In this document: piece after piece, positions 34,138-43,563 of the stretch
Position numbering within the stretch: position 1 is the first letter of the stretch
How the letters are laid out: the number at the start of each line of letters is the position of its first letter
Assembly (NCBI GenBank): GCA_003225005.1
Contig: QIAN01000209.1
Location: forward strand, 1-59,314
Direction: 5' to 3'
Length of the DNA stretch: 59,314 nucleotides
Origin: Acidobacteriota bacterium
GTDB lineage: Bacteria; Acidobacteriota; Terriglobia; Terriglobales; Acidobacteriaceae
Program-made: the position numbers and the translations under genes
Notes under the pieces: model-generated
What the model was told of the DNA's origin: nothing
Databases searched by the model: none
The model's input: the letters and a program-made list of their open reading frames with translations, nothing else

Positions 34138-34446
34138 ATGTCTAACTTCACCAAACTCACCACCCAATCCGAGCTCCCCGGCGAAGGCGAAGCGAAAGAA
34201 TTTCCCTGCGGCGACAAAGTAGTCTGTATCGCCAACGTCAACGGCACAATCAGCGCCATGGACAACGTATGCCTGCATCGCGGCGGGCCCCTGGGGCAGG
34301 GAATGATCGAAGGCAGCAAGCTCGTCTGCCCATGGCACGGCTGGCAATGGGATCCGAAGACGGGCGAGGCTGCGCACAATCCTAGCGCGAAGGTCGCGGT
34401 GTATCCGCTCAAGATTGAAAGTGGCGACGTGCTGGTTGAAATTTAA
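34138..34446 (+). CDS. Rieske [2Fe-2S] ferredoxin, NirD-like
   Basis: This 102-residue protein starts at ATG 34138 and is a single Rieske domain. The cluster ligands are CLHRGGPLG (Cys and His) and CPWHGWQW (Cys and His), with a beta-sandwich around them. It resembles the small ferredoxins of dioxygenase systems and the nitrite reductase small subunit. There is no signal peptide or membrane helix, so it is cytoplasmic. It lies 144 bp after nuoB on the same strand; no oxygenase is near, so its partner is unknown. Confidence 0.88.
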   Translation: MSNFTKLTTQSELPGEGEAKEFPCGDKVVCIANVNGTISAMDNVCLHRGGPLGQGMIEGSKLVCPWHGWQWDPKTGEAAHNPSAKVAVYPLKIESGDVLVEI

Positions 34447-35042
34447 CATCTTGACCGGCCAAAGCTCATGAGTCCGGTTACTCACTTTCTCACCGGATGT
34501 TTTTCGCAAACTGCTTCGACCTAGAGCAGAGAGACCGCGCCCTGATCACCTCGCCTGTGTGGCTCCGGATGTCGACGGTCCGATGTTATTCCCGAACTGC
34601 TTACTCGAAGCTCGTCTCATCCCTTGTTGTGGTTTTCTCTTATCACCGCTCTCTTCCCCACTTGATGTTCTCTGGTCATTGCGGGCGCTTGCGTTCACGC
34701 GGGCCGCCCAGAAAATGGAAAACGGGCTTGCTTGCCCTCCTGAGTTTCCCCGTGCATCCGTTTGAGAACGTGCAGGGGCCCCTCGGTCCCGATGGCTGTC
34801 AGGGGCCTATTTTCTTATCTGGCGCCGTTCTCTTCGTCGCTGCAAGCTGCAACTTGCGTGGCGAGGACACTGGGGCCCGAACGCCTGGCTGAATTTCGTG
34901 ATCGCGATAGTGCTCTTGCGGGTCACATTTCTGGCGGGCATGGCGGAGAGGATCCTCGCCGCAGCCGACAGTTCCCGGGTTACAGCGCTACGGCGGCGCT
35001 TTCCGGCGAGGACAGCGGTCTGAAAAGATCCAGTTGCGGAGC
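34447..35042. other. Non-coding stretch of about 600 bp
   Basis: No gene was recognised in either strand. Short open frames exist, but none has family motifs or a ribosome site. Repeated GC blocks such as aggggcccct near 34775 and aggggcct near 34799 can pair. It may be decayed sequence. Confidence 0.4.
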
Positions 35043-36287
35043 TTATCCCAGAAGCTTCAGGAACTTTGAGGACTGATTCTCGTGTCGCGGAAACACCTCA
35101 TTCAGATTCTTGTTCTCCATGTGGCGGGCGACGGCTTCACCCAGCACTTGGCGAAAGTCCGTGGTTAACGCCAAGTCTCGGCCTTCGTAGAGTTGGGATT
35201 GATCCAGCCCGGGCCAACGCCCGTAAACTTTTCCCCCCTTGACCGGACCACCCAGAACAAACATTACATTGGCATGGCCGTGGTCGGTGCCGCGGTTGCC
35301 GTTTTCGCGGGCGGTGCGGCCGAATTCGGACATTGTAACAATGACCGTGTCTTCGCCCAGGTCACCGAGGTCAGTCCAGAAAGCCGCCAGTGATTCCGAG
35401 AACTCACGCAGCACATTAGCAATTTGGCCTTCGGTCGATCCTTCATTGACGTGATGATCCCATCCCCCGATGTCAGCAAATGCCACTTGCACGCCGAGAT
35501 TCGCCTTGATGAGTTGAGCGAGCTGGCGCAGGCTGTCGCCGAAGCGTCCTCGCGGATAGTCGGCTCCGGGCGCGGGCTTGTACTTGGCCGGATCGGCGGA
35601 CTTCAGCATCTTCATCGCGTCGAAAGTTTGTTCGCCGCTGCCGTGCAACATCGCGTCCAGAGAATGGTCGTACATGGCCTCGAATGTATTGGCCAGGGAC
35701 GACGCTTTCTGGCTCCGGCCTCCGATAGTGAAATCCTCGATACTATTCAACGCCACTGCCGGCTCGGCGCCGCTCAAGATCCGCGGCAATGACGGACCTA
35801 GAGCGATGGCGCGAAACGCCGACTTCTTTGATGGCCGCGGCAGCGCCTGCAAACAACGATTAAGCCAACCATCCTCGGTAGCTTTGACACCCGGAGTGCC
35901 GGACTCCATGTAATCTTGGGCGTCGAAGTGCGAACGTGTCGTGTCGGGAGATCCTGCCGCATGCACAATCGCCAAGTGACCTTGCCGCCATAAAGGATGG
36001 AACGGCCCCAACGAAGGATGCAGTCCGAAAAAGCCATCGAGGTCGAGCACGGCTTTATGAGGAATATTAATGTTCGGGCGCATTGCGTAGTATTGCTGCT
36101 CGCCGTGTGGGACAACAATATTCAAGCCATCTGCGGCCCCTCGTTGGAAAATTACCACCAGGCGTTTGTTATGGGTGTTCGAACCCCCTGCGCCCAAGGC
36201 AGCGCGAGTCAGGAAGCTGGGCACAGCCGCCGTGCCCACGACGGCAAGAACACCATTGCGAAGGAATATCCGGCGTGTAATTCCCAT
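35043..36287 (-). CDS. DUF1501 secreted protein (Tat signal)
   Basis: I start at ATG 36287, where GITRRIFLRNG begins a Tat-type signal (RR motif), followed by a hydrophobic stretch and cleavage near RAALGAGG. The 414-residue mature region is a DUF1501 (sulfatase-like, alkaline phosphatase fold) protein: VVIFQRGAADGLNIVVPHG, AGSPDTTRSHFDAQDYMESG, IGGWDHHVNEGS, VIVTMSEFGRTARENGNRG and TDHGHANVMFVLGG. DUF1501 genes nearly always pair with DUF1800, as here. The true reaction is not known. Confidence 0.88.
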   Translation of the reverse strand: MGITRRIFLRNGVLAVVGTAAVPSFLTRAALGAGGSNTHNKRLVVIFQRGAADGLNIVVPHGEQQYYAMRPNINIPHKAVLDLDGFFGLHPSLGPFHPLWRQGHLAIVHAAGSPDTTRSHFDAQDYMESGTPGVKATEDGWLNRCLQALPRPSKKSAFRAIALGPSLPRILSGAEPAVALNSIEDFTIGGRSQKASSLANTFEAMYDHSLDAMLHGSGEQTFDAMKMLKSADPAKYKPAPGADYPRGRFGDSLRQLAQLIKANLGVQVAFADIGGWDHHVNEGSTEGQIANVLREFSESLAAFWTDLGDLGEDTVIVTMSEFGRTARENGNRGTDHGHANVMFVLGGPVKGGKVYGRWPGLDQSQLYEGRDLALTTDFRQVLGEAVARHMENKNLNEVFPRHENQSSKFLKLLG

Positions 36288-36301
36288 AAAGTTTCCGGTA
36301 C

Positions 36302-36356
36302 AGACGTAGCTTGGTACGCTGCCTCCGCGCCAAGAAAGACGCAGCAAGCTACGTCT
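36302..36356. repeat. Inverted repeat agacgtagcttg ... caagctacgtct (copy 1)
   Basis: Twelve-base arms (36302-36313 and 36345-36356) flank a 31-bp spacer in the gap between the DUF1800 and DUF1501 genes. A second copy occurs at 50113-50165. It is a REP-like palindrome. Confidence 0.7.
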
Positions 36357-36369
36357 CTACGCTCAGCAG

Positions 36370-38628
36370 CTATCTCCTCTGAAACTCCGGCGAGCCTAGT
36401 AGCAAGCCCGCAATCGTACTTATGTCAGCGGGCCGCATGGGATCGTCCACCTTACGCTGACTGATCTTGGGATCTTTCAGCCGAGCCGCCACTGAATCGT
36501 GCGTTTGCTTCGACACGTCGCCGGCCAGCAGCGCGTTCTCCAGTGCAGCCAGTGCTTGAGTCGCATCCGTGGGCGGAGGTCCGTTCCGCATCAGTTGCGT
36601 CGAATCCAATTTAGCCCCTCGAACTTTGCTGCTGGTCAGCGCGACGGCAAAATTCATGCGGCCAAGCAGTGCGCTCGAATTCACCCAAGTCTCCGCCTTC
36701 ATGGAATAACCCGTTGGAGGCTGCATGCCGTAAAGGGCCATGCCCATGTTGTTTAATTGCCGGGTCAGTTGCATTGCGTCCGTCACGTCCACGCCGGTGG
36801 CACGTACGGCGGAAGCCACAAATTCAAGCGGAGTTTTTACCTTGGCACGGTAGGCGCCCTCAGCCCAAAACTCAGGCGAATAAAAAAGCGTGCTCAGCAC
36901 TTCGCGGATGTCGCCCTTTTTCTTCAAAAAGGTTTTCGCCATCCGGTCGACTAGAGCGTCAGGGGGATCATCGGCCACAAAACGCTGCGCCAGTTGCAGT
37001 GAGATGAAGTGTGCAGTCTGGGGTCTGGTCGCCAACAAGTGGAGCACGTCGCGCCCTTCGCCTTCGCCCTTATCCTTGATTTTGTGGCCGAGGACAAACT
37101 TCGATCCCGGCTCGTGCATCCGCGGATCGAACCTGAAGCCGCCGCCCTCCTCTGGTTTGTCAATCGTCCAACCGGTGAAGACCTTGGCAACTTCGGTGAC
37201 GTCCCGCTGGCTGTATCCGCCGTTCACGCTGAGCGTGTGCAATTCCATTAACTCGCGGCCGTAGTTCTCATTCAGTCCGCTGTTGCGCTTGCCGCGTGCA
37301 TTCGGATTGCGACCTGGCGGTGGAAAACGACCAGGATACCGGCGGCGGTAAGGACCGTTCGGTCTCATTGGCCGTGACGGAACGCCGCTCGCCACCAGCG
37401 AGTTCGGCCCCACGCTCATCCAATTGTCCAGATAGAACAACATTGCCGGACTCTTTGCTGTCGCAACCAACAGGTCTTCGAAGTTGCCCAACACGTGCGG
37501 ACGTATGACGTCGCGCTCATAGACCGTCACCAGGAACCGGTCAGCACCTTTGCCGATGAACACATTGAAGTGATTGAACCAGAAGTCAGTCATCACCTCT
37601 TCAAGTTGGCGATCACTGTAGATTGCTCGCATCAACTTGGCTTCCGCGAGTTCTTCCCCAACAATAAGCAACGGGGCGCTCATTGCCAGCAAGGTTTCTT
37701 TCTGCTTCGCATCCATGCCCTCGAGAAATTCCTGCCCTTTTCCGCCTCGCAGGGAGTCGGCCAAGGCACGCTGCTCTTGCTGCGACATCTCGAGCACTTG
37801 CTTAAAACGCTGATTAGGAGGAAGGTCGATCAGTTGTCGAACCTTCAGGTCTGCGTAGAGACGGTCTTCGCGGTTCCGGGCCTTGGCATCTTGCCCAGGT
37901 GTTGGCTTCATTTCCGCGAACACCCCTGCTGCATGGTTAGCTTCCGGCGCCGCGACAGCATTGGAGTTGTCGGTATTGTTCGCGTTTGCCGTATTGGCAT
38001 TGCCTTCGGCCATGGCGGCGCTTCCTGAGCTATCCGCACGGCCCCTGGTTTCGCCCGTCTTATCAGCCGAAGGGTTCGTATCGGTGGGCGGATCAGTGTG
38101 CTCGCCCGCAGCGGCCGGGGAACTGAAGCCACGGTTGTCGGCGTGGGCGCCATGGCCATCTGACGCCGCCCCCGTGCCGCCGCCGTCGGCCCTGCGTTCT
38201 TGCTTCTCCTCGAGACGCGCGATCAGCACCTGATAAACTGCGCGCTGCGCGGGATCGGACGGCATCGAACGCTTTCCTTCCATCACCTCCCGGGCTCTCC
38301 GCTGGTCTGGGAAATTCTCCAGAATTTCGTGAACATCCATGCGCAATGTGCGGAAGGGTGCGAGGCGCGTCTCCAGCGCTTTGTCGTTGATCTTGTCAGG
38401 ATGCAACTGTCGGTCGATCCACTTGTCTACGCCCATGTTCAACACCGCGGGGACGTCTCCCGGACGGGGACCGAAGGTGAGACGGTTGAGGGCATGCAGC
38501 GCACGCTTTCGCTCGTTCTGAGTGGCTTCCGGTGGCTTGTCCTTTTTCCCTGCCAGCAGTTGCGGGGCAGCATAGGCCAGGATCAGGCAAAGCACGGAAA
38601 CAACCAGCTGCGTGCGGCGCAATCGCAT
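36370..38628 (-). CDS. DUF1800 secreted protein with low-complexity insertion
   Basis: The 752-residue protein has a signal peptide (VVSVLCLILAYAAPQLLAG) and the DUF1800 marks ALHALNRLTFGPRPGDV, VDKWIDRQLHPDKI, MTDFWFNHFNVFIGKG, ENYGRELMELHTLSVNGGY, KVFTGWTID and FYSPEFWAEG. Between residues about 140 and 245 lies an insertion rich in Gly/Ala/Asn/Glu/Asp (ANTANANNTDNSNAV), absent from typical members. It is the obligate partner of the DUF1501 gene downstream, with an 82-bp gap. The pair is envelope-exported; the function is unknown. Confidence 0.9.
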   Translation of the reverse strand: MRLRRTQLVVSVLCLILAYAAPQLLAGKKDKPPEATQNERKRALHALNRLTFGPRPGDVPAVLNMGVDKWIDRQLHPDKINDKALETRLAPFRTLRMDVHEILENFPDQRRAREVMEGKRSMPSDPAQRAVYQVLIARLEEKQERRADGGGTGAASDGHGAHADNRGFSSPAAAGEHTDPPTDTNPSADKTGETRGRADSSGSAAMAEGNANTANANNTDNSNAVAAPEANHAAGVFAEMKPTPGQDAKARNREDRLYADLKVRQLIDLPPNQRFKQVLEMSQQEQRALADSLRGGKGQEFLEGMDAKQKETLLAMSAPLLIVGEELAEAKLMRAIYSDRQLEEVMTDFWFNHFNVFIGKGADRFLVTVYERDVIRPHVLGNFEDLLVATAKSPAMLFYLDNWMSVGPNSLVASGVPSRPMRPNGPYRRRYPGRFPPPGRNPNARGKRNSGLNENYGRELMELHTLSVNGGYSQRDVTEVAKVFTGWTIDKPEEGGGFRFDPRMHEPGSKFVLGHKIKDKGEGEGRDVLHLLATRPQTAHFISLQLAQRFVADDPPDALVDRMAKTFLKKKGDIREVLSTLFYSPEFWAEGAYRAKVKTPLEFVASAVRATGVDVTDAMQLTRQLNNMGMALYGMQPPTGYSMKAETWVNSSALLGRMNFAVALTSSKVRGAKLDSTQLMRNGPPPTDATQALAALENALLAGDVSKQTHDSVAARLKDPKISQRKVDDPMRPADISTIAGLLLGSPEFQRR

Positions 38629-38788
38629 CGGGACCCCCCGGACAAACGGCCAGCCAAGACGTCTCCATTACCAACCCCGGAGGCAGAAAAAGTTTCGGTC
38701 TGAAAGGGGTTAGTTCCTAAGTTCAAGGCTCGGTGAGGAGCCGTACGAGGCCGAAGCCGTAGCCCTGCGACGCCAACTCTATGAGTTA

Positions 38789-38810
38789 CGAGCTAGGAGC
38801 TAGAAGCTAC
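38789..38810. repeat. Dispersed AGCTAGGAGCTAGAAGCT repeat, copy a
   Basis: The motif cgagctaggagctagaagct lies between the HD-GYP gene and the DUF1800 gene. Related copies are at about 41908-41930, 42021-42040, 47441-47465 and 47848-47872. Confidence 0.65.
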
Positions 38811-38817
38811 AAACCAG

Positions 38818-40071
38818 CTACGTCAGATAAAGCTTCCCATGTGAAACTTTGTGCTGCAATGTCGCTGCAAGATGATCAATATCGCTGGCCGCGATGTTCA
38901 CCGTCATGCGGTCTGCCAACAAGGGCGTACGATTGCTTCCTATAGCGTCACGGCGCATCTGAATCAGCAACCCATGCACAACATTGGGATCGTATTTCTG
39001 CGGCGCCATGCGCACCAACTCACTGAGCGCAGCGCCGACGGAATAGGGTTGGCGGTAAGGTCTAGTGCTGGTCATGGCGTCGAACGTATCGGCGAGCCCC
39101 ACGATGCGCACCGGCATGGGTAGTTCATCGGCGGCCAAAGCATCTGGATAGCCCGAGCCGTCGCTGCGCTCGTGATGCCAGCGCACGATCTCGGGAATCT
39201 TCGGCCACGGAAACTGCACGCTGCTGACGATCTGGTGGCCGACCACCGTATGGTCGGCCATCTCCCTAAACTCCTCGGGATCAAGAGCCGAAGGCTTGCC
39301 GAAGAGTCGGCGATCAACGGCAACTTTTCCAATATCATGCAAATACCCTGCACTGCGCAAGGCGGCGACTTCGCCTGATTCCATCCCCATGGCGTCGCCG
39401 ATGGCTGCGGCATAGCGCCCCACGCGCAGCGAGTGCCCGTGAATGTTGACGTGTTTTACGTCGATGGCCGTAGCGAAAGCCTCCAGGGCGTTGTCGTAGA
39501 AACCGTGCAGTGACGCCATCAGGCGCAGATTTTCAGAGACGCGCTGAGCAACCGTCTGCGTGAGCGTGTGATTGTGAACGGCCAGCGCGACATAGCTGCA
39601 CAGCAATCCCATGGCGTCGAGATCCGCATCTTCGTAAATCGCGTCTCCGGGCCGTCGGCCCAGCGCTACGACACCGGCGAGCTTGCCCGTGGCCTTCAGC
39701 GGAGCCAGGCACCTGAAAAGCTCGGGCGCCACATTGCCGTTAGAACTCAGGAATACTGAATACGTGGAAGGATTCAGGACGATTGGCCCGCGCGCGGCGG
39801 TCAGCGCGTGCACGTGCTTGGGCAGGAGAGGGATGAAGGAGGGTTCAGGCAGCAGGGCGAATCCCTGGGCTGCGGCCGAGGTCAGAGCGGTCGGCTTCTC
39901 GCTGAAGAGAAACAGCGCACCTTCGCGCGCGCCTGCCGCTTCGATGATGGCCGAGAGCATGCGCCGCGAAGTTTCACTGAACTCCTGCTCGCCCGTCAAC
40001 TCGGGTCCGAGTTCAGAGAGCGCTTCTACCGTGCGCAGAAGCCGCCGGAAATTGTTAATCTGTACTGCCAC
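38818..40071 (-). CDS. GAF plus HD-GYP domain cyclic-di-GMP phosphodiesterase-like protein
   Basis: The 417-residue protein starts at GTG 40071. The N-terminal half is a GAF-like sensory domain (EGALFLFSEKPTALTSAAAQG; VVALGRRPGDAIYEDADLD). The C-terminal half is an HD-GYP domain: HGHSLRVGRYAAAIG, YLHDIGKVAVD, HTVVGHQIV, WHHERSDGSGYPDAL and GLADTFDAMTSTRPYR. All HD metal ligands and the GYP motif are present, so it is probably active against cyclic di-GMP or a related dinucleotide. It has no membrane helix. Nothing close suggests the regulated process. Confidence 0.88.
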   Translation of the reverse strand: MAVQINNFRRLLRTVEALSELGPELTGEQEFSETSRRMLSAIIEAAGAREGALFLFSEKPTALTSAAAQGFALLPEPSFIPLLPKHVHALTAARGPIVLNPSTYSVFLSSNGNVAPELFRCLAPLKATGKLAGVVALGRRPGDAIYEDADLDAMGLLCSYVALAVHNHTLTQTVAQRVSENLRLMASLHGFYDNALEAFATAIDVKHVNIHGHSLRVGRYAAAIGDAMGMESGEVAALRSAGYLHDIGKVAVDRRLFGKPSALDPEEFREMADHTVVGHQIVSSVQFPWPKIPEIVRWHHERSDGSGYPDALAADELPMPVRIVGLADTFDAMTSTRPYRQPYSVGAALSELVRMAPQKYDPNVVHGLLIQMRRDAIGSNRTPLLADRMTVNIAASDIDHLAATLQHKVSHGKLYLT

Positions 40072-40232
40072 CTTTTAGTGGTCAGCGAAAAAAACCAGAG
40101 CAGAATGAGCGTATCACGCAGGAAATGCACGCCGCGAGTGTGGATTGTTGGTTAGTTTGGTGCTGTGACGTTAGCCTGAAAGAGTTTACGAGTTGGATTC
40201 TGGTCGCCGATTGAGGGCAAGGTAGATCGGAC

Positions 40233-41171
40233 ATGGCGCAAGTGCACAGGGGTGCTTCAGTGCTGGTCGCAGGCGGGCGCGGTTTCATGGGTCGATCCGT
40301 ATGCGCGCTTCTCGAGGCGGAAGGTTATCGTATTCTTTCTGTGGATCAGGCGAATGATCACGCACCGCATTTTAGTTCTGCCCGCTCACGCCGGAATTTG
40401 CAGTGCGACCTTGCCGACTCCGCACAAGTACGGAAGTTGTTTGCCACGGAGTCAGTCGACGGAATCATTCACTTGGCTGCCGTCTTGCCAACCGCGGCGC
40501 AACGCGACCCACTCCTGGCAACGCGAGTAAATATCGACGGCGGCCTCAATCTGCTGGAGATGGCCCGGCAGTTTGCCGTGCGCCGTTTCGTATTCGCCAG
40601 CTCCCTGAGCATCTATGGAACACATTCGCTGGAAGAGTGTGTTTCGGAGGAGCACCACGCCTACCCGGAAGATCTCTACGGTGCAGCAAAGCTATACATC
40701 GAGCGACTGGGAGAGGCCTATCGGCAACAACACGCGCTGGATTTCGTGAGCCTTCGTATCGGGCGAGTGGTCGGTCCCGGTGCGCAATCCGAGTCGTCCG
40801 CCTGGAGAAGCGAGATTTTCGAGCATCTCGGAACCCAAGAGCCCAGGGAGGTTATTGTCCCCTTCAGAGCTGCAGGGCGACTCTTGCTTGTCCATGTAGA
40901 TGATGTCGCGAAGATGCTGCTTACTCTACTGCATGCGGGACCAACGAAGCATGCGGTTTACAACGCGTGCTGTGAATCCGTGTGCGTGGCAGATTTGAAG
41001 CACGAGCTGGAGCGGCTGAACCCGAACATCACGCTGAGAGTGGGAACCGGAAATGCCGTGGGAAATCCACAATTATTGAATGCCACGCGTTTCGAGTACG
41101 AATTCGGTTTTCGTCCTGTGCGCATATCCGAGCAATTGCGGCGCGCAGCAGGGAAGTCAAACGCCTCTTAA
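40233..41171 (+). CDS. NAD-dependent epimerase/dehydratase (extended SDR)
   Basis: This 312-residue protein has the N-terminal cofactor motif VLVAGGRGFMGRSVCALL (G-x-x-G-x-x-G), VDGIIHLAAVLPTAAQRDP, the serine in FASSLSIYGTHS, and the catalytic YGAAK (Y-x-x-x-K). The typical substrates are nucleotide sugars, but the sugar cannot be told. The stop codon shares TTAA with the convergent HAD gene, so the two CDS overlap by four bases. The C-terminus ends cleanly after the substrate-binding domain. Confidence 0.85.
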   Translation: MAQVHRGASVLVAGGRGFMGRSVCALLEAEGYRILSVDQANDHAPHFSSARSRRNLQCDLADSAQVRKLFATESVDGIIHLAAVLPTAAQRDPLLATRVNIDGGLNLLEMARQFAVRRFVFASSLSIYGTHSLEECVSEEHHAYPEDLYGAAKLYIERLGEAYRQQHALDFVSLRIGRVVGPGAQSESSAWRSEIFEHLGTQEPREVIVPFRAAGRLLLVHVDDVAKMLLTLLHAGPTKHAVYNACCESVCVADLKHELERLNPNITLRVGTGNAVGNPQLLNATRFEYEFGFRPVRISEQLRRAAGKSNAS

Positions 41172-41884
41172 AAATGTTCCTTTAACTCCGCAAATTGTCC
41201 AACGATAAGCAATCGCTGCGACGGCGGCGCTGTATTCACTTCCTCATGTTCAAGAATCCAAGTGCTCCCGTGCGGCACAAAGACGGCGTGGAGGCCCGCG
41301 GCAAGCGCAGGATTGATATCGGACTTCGGACTATTTCCCACCATCCAAGTAGAATCGTGCGCAAGTTCGTATTTCTCCATCAAGCACGAGTATGCACCCA
41401 CATCTTTCTCAGCCACGATTTCGAGCGCCGAGAAATACTCCTTCAATCCCGACCGTTCCACCTTCCCGGTTTGCTCGGCGATCGCGCCCTTGGTCATCAG
41501 GATGAGGTGGTGCCGCGCAGAAAGGTACTGCAAAGTCTCAGGCACCTCCGGCAAAATTTCCACGGGATGATCGGCAACGGTGTGCGCAAAGCTGTGGATC
41601 TGCGCGTGCAGCTCGGGAGTAACGGGATGGGCGCTGAGCCGCTCGAATGTCTCTACCAATGCGTGCGCAAAGCTGTGCAGGCCGTAGCCGTGCTTTACGA
41701 TGCACTCTCGTTCCACATCATTCAGCACCTCTCGTACCTGTTCAGCAGAAAACTCGTGATGATTCAGAAAAGAAATAAAACGAGCGATCGCCCGCTCGAA
41801 ATAAATATTGTTTTCCCAAAGCGTGTCATCGGCGTCGATCAATAGCGTTTGGGCAACATCGGAATTGTTAGGAGTGCCGTTCAA
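41168..41884 (-). CDS. HAD-superfamily hydrolase
   Basis: This 238-residue protein has the HAD motifs LLIDADDTLWENN (motif I, D-x-D-x-T), ILMTKGAIA (motif II, Thr), a conserved Lys in AEKDVGAYSCLMEKYE, and MVGNSPKSDINPALAAG (motif IV, Asp). The helical cap lies between residues about 20 and 105, as in phosphoglycolate phosphatase-like enzymes. The substrate is unknown. It is convergent with the epimerase, with stop codons overlapping by four bases. Confidence 0.85.
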   Translation of the reverse strand: MNGTPNNSDVAQTLLIDADDTLWENNIYFERAIARFISFLNHHEFSAEQVREVLNDVERECIVKHGYGLHSFAHALVETFERLSAHPVTPELHAQIHSFAHTVADHPVEILPEVPETLQYLSARHHLILMTKGAIAEQTGKVERSGLKEYFSALEIVAEKDVGAYSCLMEKYELAHDSTWMVGNSPKSDINPALAAGLHAVFVPHGSTWILEHEEVNTAPPSQRLLIVGQFAELKEHF

Positions 41885-41907
41885 GTCGTGCTCCTCTAAG
41901 GAATCGC

Positions 41908-42040
41908 TTGTAGCTCCTAGCTACTAAGCAAATCGCAGACGTGGCTGCGGCAATTCGCGCTTTAGGAATACAGCAGAAGAGCGGCTGTAACCCTGATCCG
42001 AAGACCGTAAGGTCTCAGCCAGAAGCTAGGAGCCAGCAGC
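41908..42040. repeat. Repeat copies b and c with a GTAA hairpin after mqnD
   Basis: Two copies of the AGCTAGGAGC family lie in the 158-bp gap: one reversed at about 41911-41930 (gtagctcctagctactaag), one direct at 42021-42035 (agaagctaggagcca). Between them, agacc-gtaa-ggtct at about 42003-42016 forms a small hairpin with a GNRA loop. The gap lies between mqnD and the HAD gene. Confidence 0.55.
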
Positions 42041-42042
42041 GC

Positions 42043-42954
42043 TCACCCAACCCAATCCACCCGCGCTTCCGGTCCAATGATCCCCGCCTTATGCCCCATA
42101 TCGAACAGCCGCCGAACCGCCTCGCGGCCTTCCGGACCGTAGTCGAGGGTGCGCTCGTTTACATACATCCCGACAAATTTGTCGGCGAGCTGAGCATCAA
42201 GATCGCGAGCGAACTGCATGGCATAGCTGAGCGCCTCCTCGCGATGATCGAGAGCGTATTGGATACTGTCGCGCAGCGCGGTAGAAACGGACGACATGAG
42301 TTGTGGCCCCAGAGCGCGCCGGATTGCGTTGCCGCCTAGCGGCAAAGGCAGGCCCGTAACCTTCTGCCACCACTTTCCAAGGTCCACGATGCGGTGCAAT
42401 CCCGACTTGTCATAAGTGAGCTGGCCCTCGTGGATGATGAGCCCAGCCTCATACTTACCCTCGAGCACCTGCGGAATAATCTGATCAAAGGGAACAACCT
42501 CGGTCTCAACCCCTGGGGCAAAAAGATTGAGCGCCAGATATGCCGTAGTCAGCGTCCCGGGCACGGCAATCCGCTTTTTCTTGATCTCGCTCGCCGTGAA
42601 AGCCCGGCTGGCCACGACCATCGGGCCGTAGCCTTCGCCCACACTTCCGCCGCTCGACAATAGAGCGTAGTTCTCCTGAATGTACGGATAAGCATGAAAA
42701 GAAATCGCCGTCACATCGTAGACGCCGTCGTGAGCTCTGCGGTTAAGCGTCTCGATGTCGCAAAGCGTGTGGGTAAAACGCAAGCCGGACACGCGGACTT
42801 TATTGGTAGCCAGACCGTAGAACATAAATGCGTCGTCCGAGTCCGGGCTATGCGCCACCGTGATCTCGCGCGCTTCTCTCGACTTATTACCGCGAGAGAC
42901 TCCCTGCTCTTGTTCGGAAACAACTGTCATGTTGACGGAATCCAATCTGCTCAT
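42043..42954 (-). CDS. mqnD: 1,4-dihydroxy-6-naphthoate synthase MqnD (futalosine menaquinone pathway)
   Basis: MqnD converts cyclic dehypoxanthinyl futalosine into 1,4-dihydroxy-6-naphthoate. The 303-residue protein has a solute-binding-like fold with [54 protein letters not shown] and [12 protein letters not shown]. The substrate-binding Ser/Asp/His positions fit the family by eye. The start ATG 42954 overlaps the bioY stop (ATGA), so the two are coupled. The frame has an N-terminal extension of about 30 polar residues before the domain. mqnA and mqnC lie about 6-8 kb away in this window; mqnB and mqnE are not seen. Confidence 0.9.
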   Translation of the reverse strand: MSRLDSVNMTVVSEQEQGVSRGNKSREAREITVAHSPDSDDAFMFYGLATNKVRVSGLRFTHTLCDIETLNRRAHDGVYDVTAISFHAYPYIQENYALLSSGGSVGEGYGPMVVASRAFTASEIKKKRIAVPGTLTTAYLALNLFAPGVETEVVPFDQIIPQVLEGKYEAGLIIHEGQLTYDKSGLHRIVDLGKWWQKVTGLPLPLGGNAIRRALGPQLMSSVSTALRDSIQYALDHREEALSYAMQFARDLDAQLADKFVGMYVNERTLDYGPEGREAVRRLFDMGHKAGIIGPEARVDWVG

Positions 42955-43532
42955 GCCTGAACTTCCGGACTACGCCGAAGTCGCGTAGCCAGCGCGGCCG
43001 CCATCATCCCTTTGATCACTTCCGCAAAAACAAACCAATAAAGCCCCCAGCGCAGCGCTTGCGACACGGAGTGAGTCAGCACCGCCAGCCACGTTAAGCC
43101 TCCGGTGAAAAGAACAACCTCGCCCAGCAACCCCGCGGCCGCAGCTCGGGCAAAGCTCTTTTGCCCGCGTTCCATGACGAACCCGGTCAAGCCTGCCACG
43201 AGAGGGTAGGCCAGCAGAAATCCGCCGGTCGCACCCATTAACTGCGCGAGTCCACCGGGACCGACAGGATTGAACACCGGGAGACCGATCGCACCTTCCG
43301 CGAGATAAAGGAGCAGCGCCGCGAAACCGCGCTTGCTCCCCAGCAACATTCCCACCAGCAGCACGCCAAAGTTTTGCACGGTCAGCGGTACCGGCGTGAA
43401 AGGTAGAGGGATAGTAATTCGCGCACACAGCGCCACGAAGAAACTGGCTCCGACAACCAAGGCTATTTGTCGCGCCACTTCGACGCTGCGTCCCTGCGAG
43501 GCACCTAATGCCTGAATTGCCGGTTTTATCAT
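42951..43532 (-). CDS. bioY: Biotin transporter BioY
   Basis: This 193-residue membrane protein is the S component of the energy-coupling factor (ECF) biotin transporter. It has six helices with [23 protein letters not shown] and [19 protein letters not shown], the typical BioY core. The start at ATG 43532 follows AAGGAAATTTC. The stop overlaps mqnD by ATGA. Its ECF T and A components are not in the window and may be shared. The operon probably begins with a 53-residue membrane protein at 43725. Confidence 0.9.
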   Translation of the reverse strand: MIKPAIQALGASQGRSVEVARQIALVVGASFFVALCARITIPLPFTPVPLTVQNFGVLLVGMLLGSKRGFAALLLYLAEGAIGLPVFNPVGPGGLAQLMGATGGFLLAYPLVAGLTGFVMERGQKSFARAAAAGLLGEVVLFTGGLTWLAVLTHSVSQALRWGLYWFVFAEVIKGMMAAALATRLRRSPEVQA

Positions 43533-43563
43533 GAAATTTCCTTGGATGGGCGACGCCCGATCA

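Noticed and set aside
34497-34892. Open frame of 131 codons after the Rieske gene
   Set aside because: Composition and lack of ribosome site or motifs suggest chance; no fragment resembled a known family.
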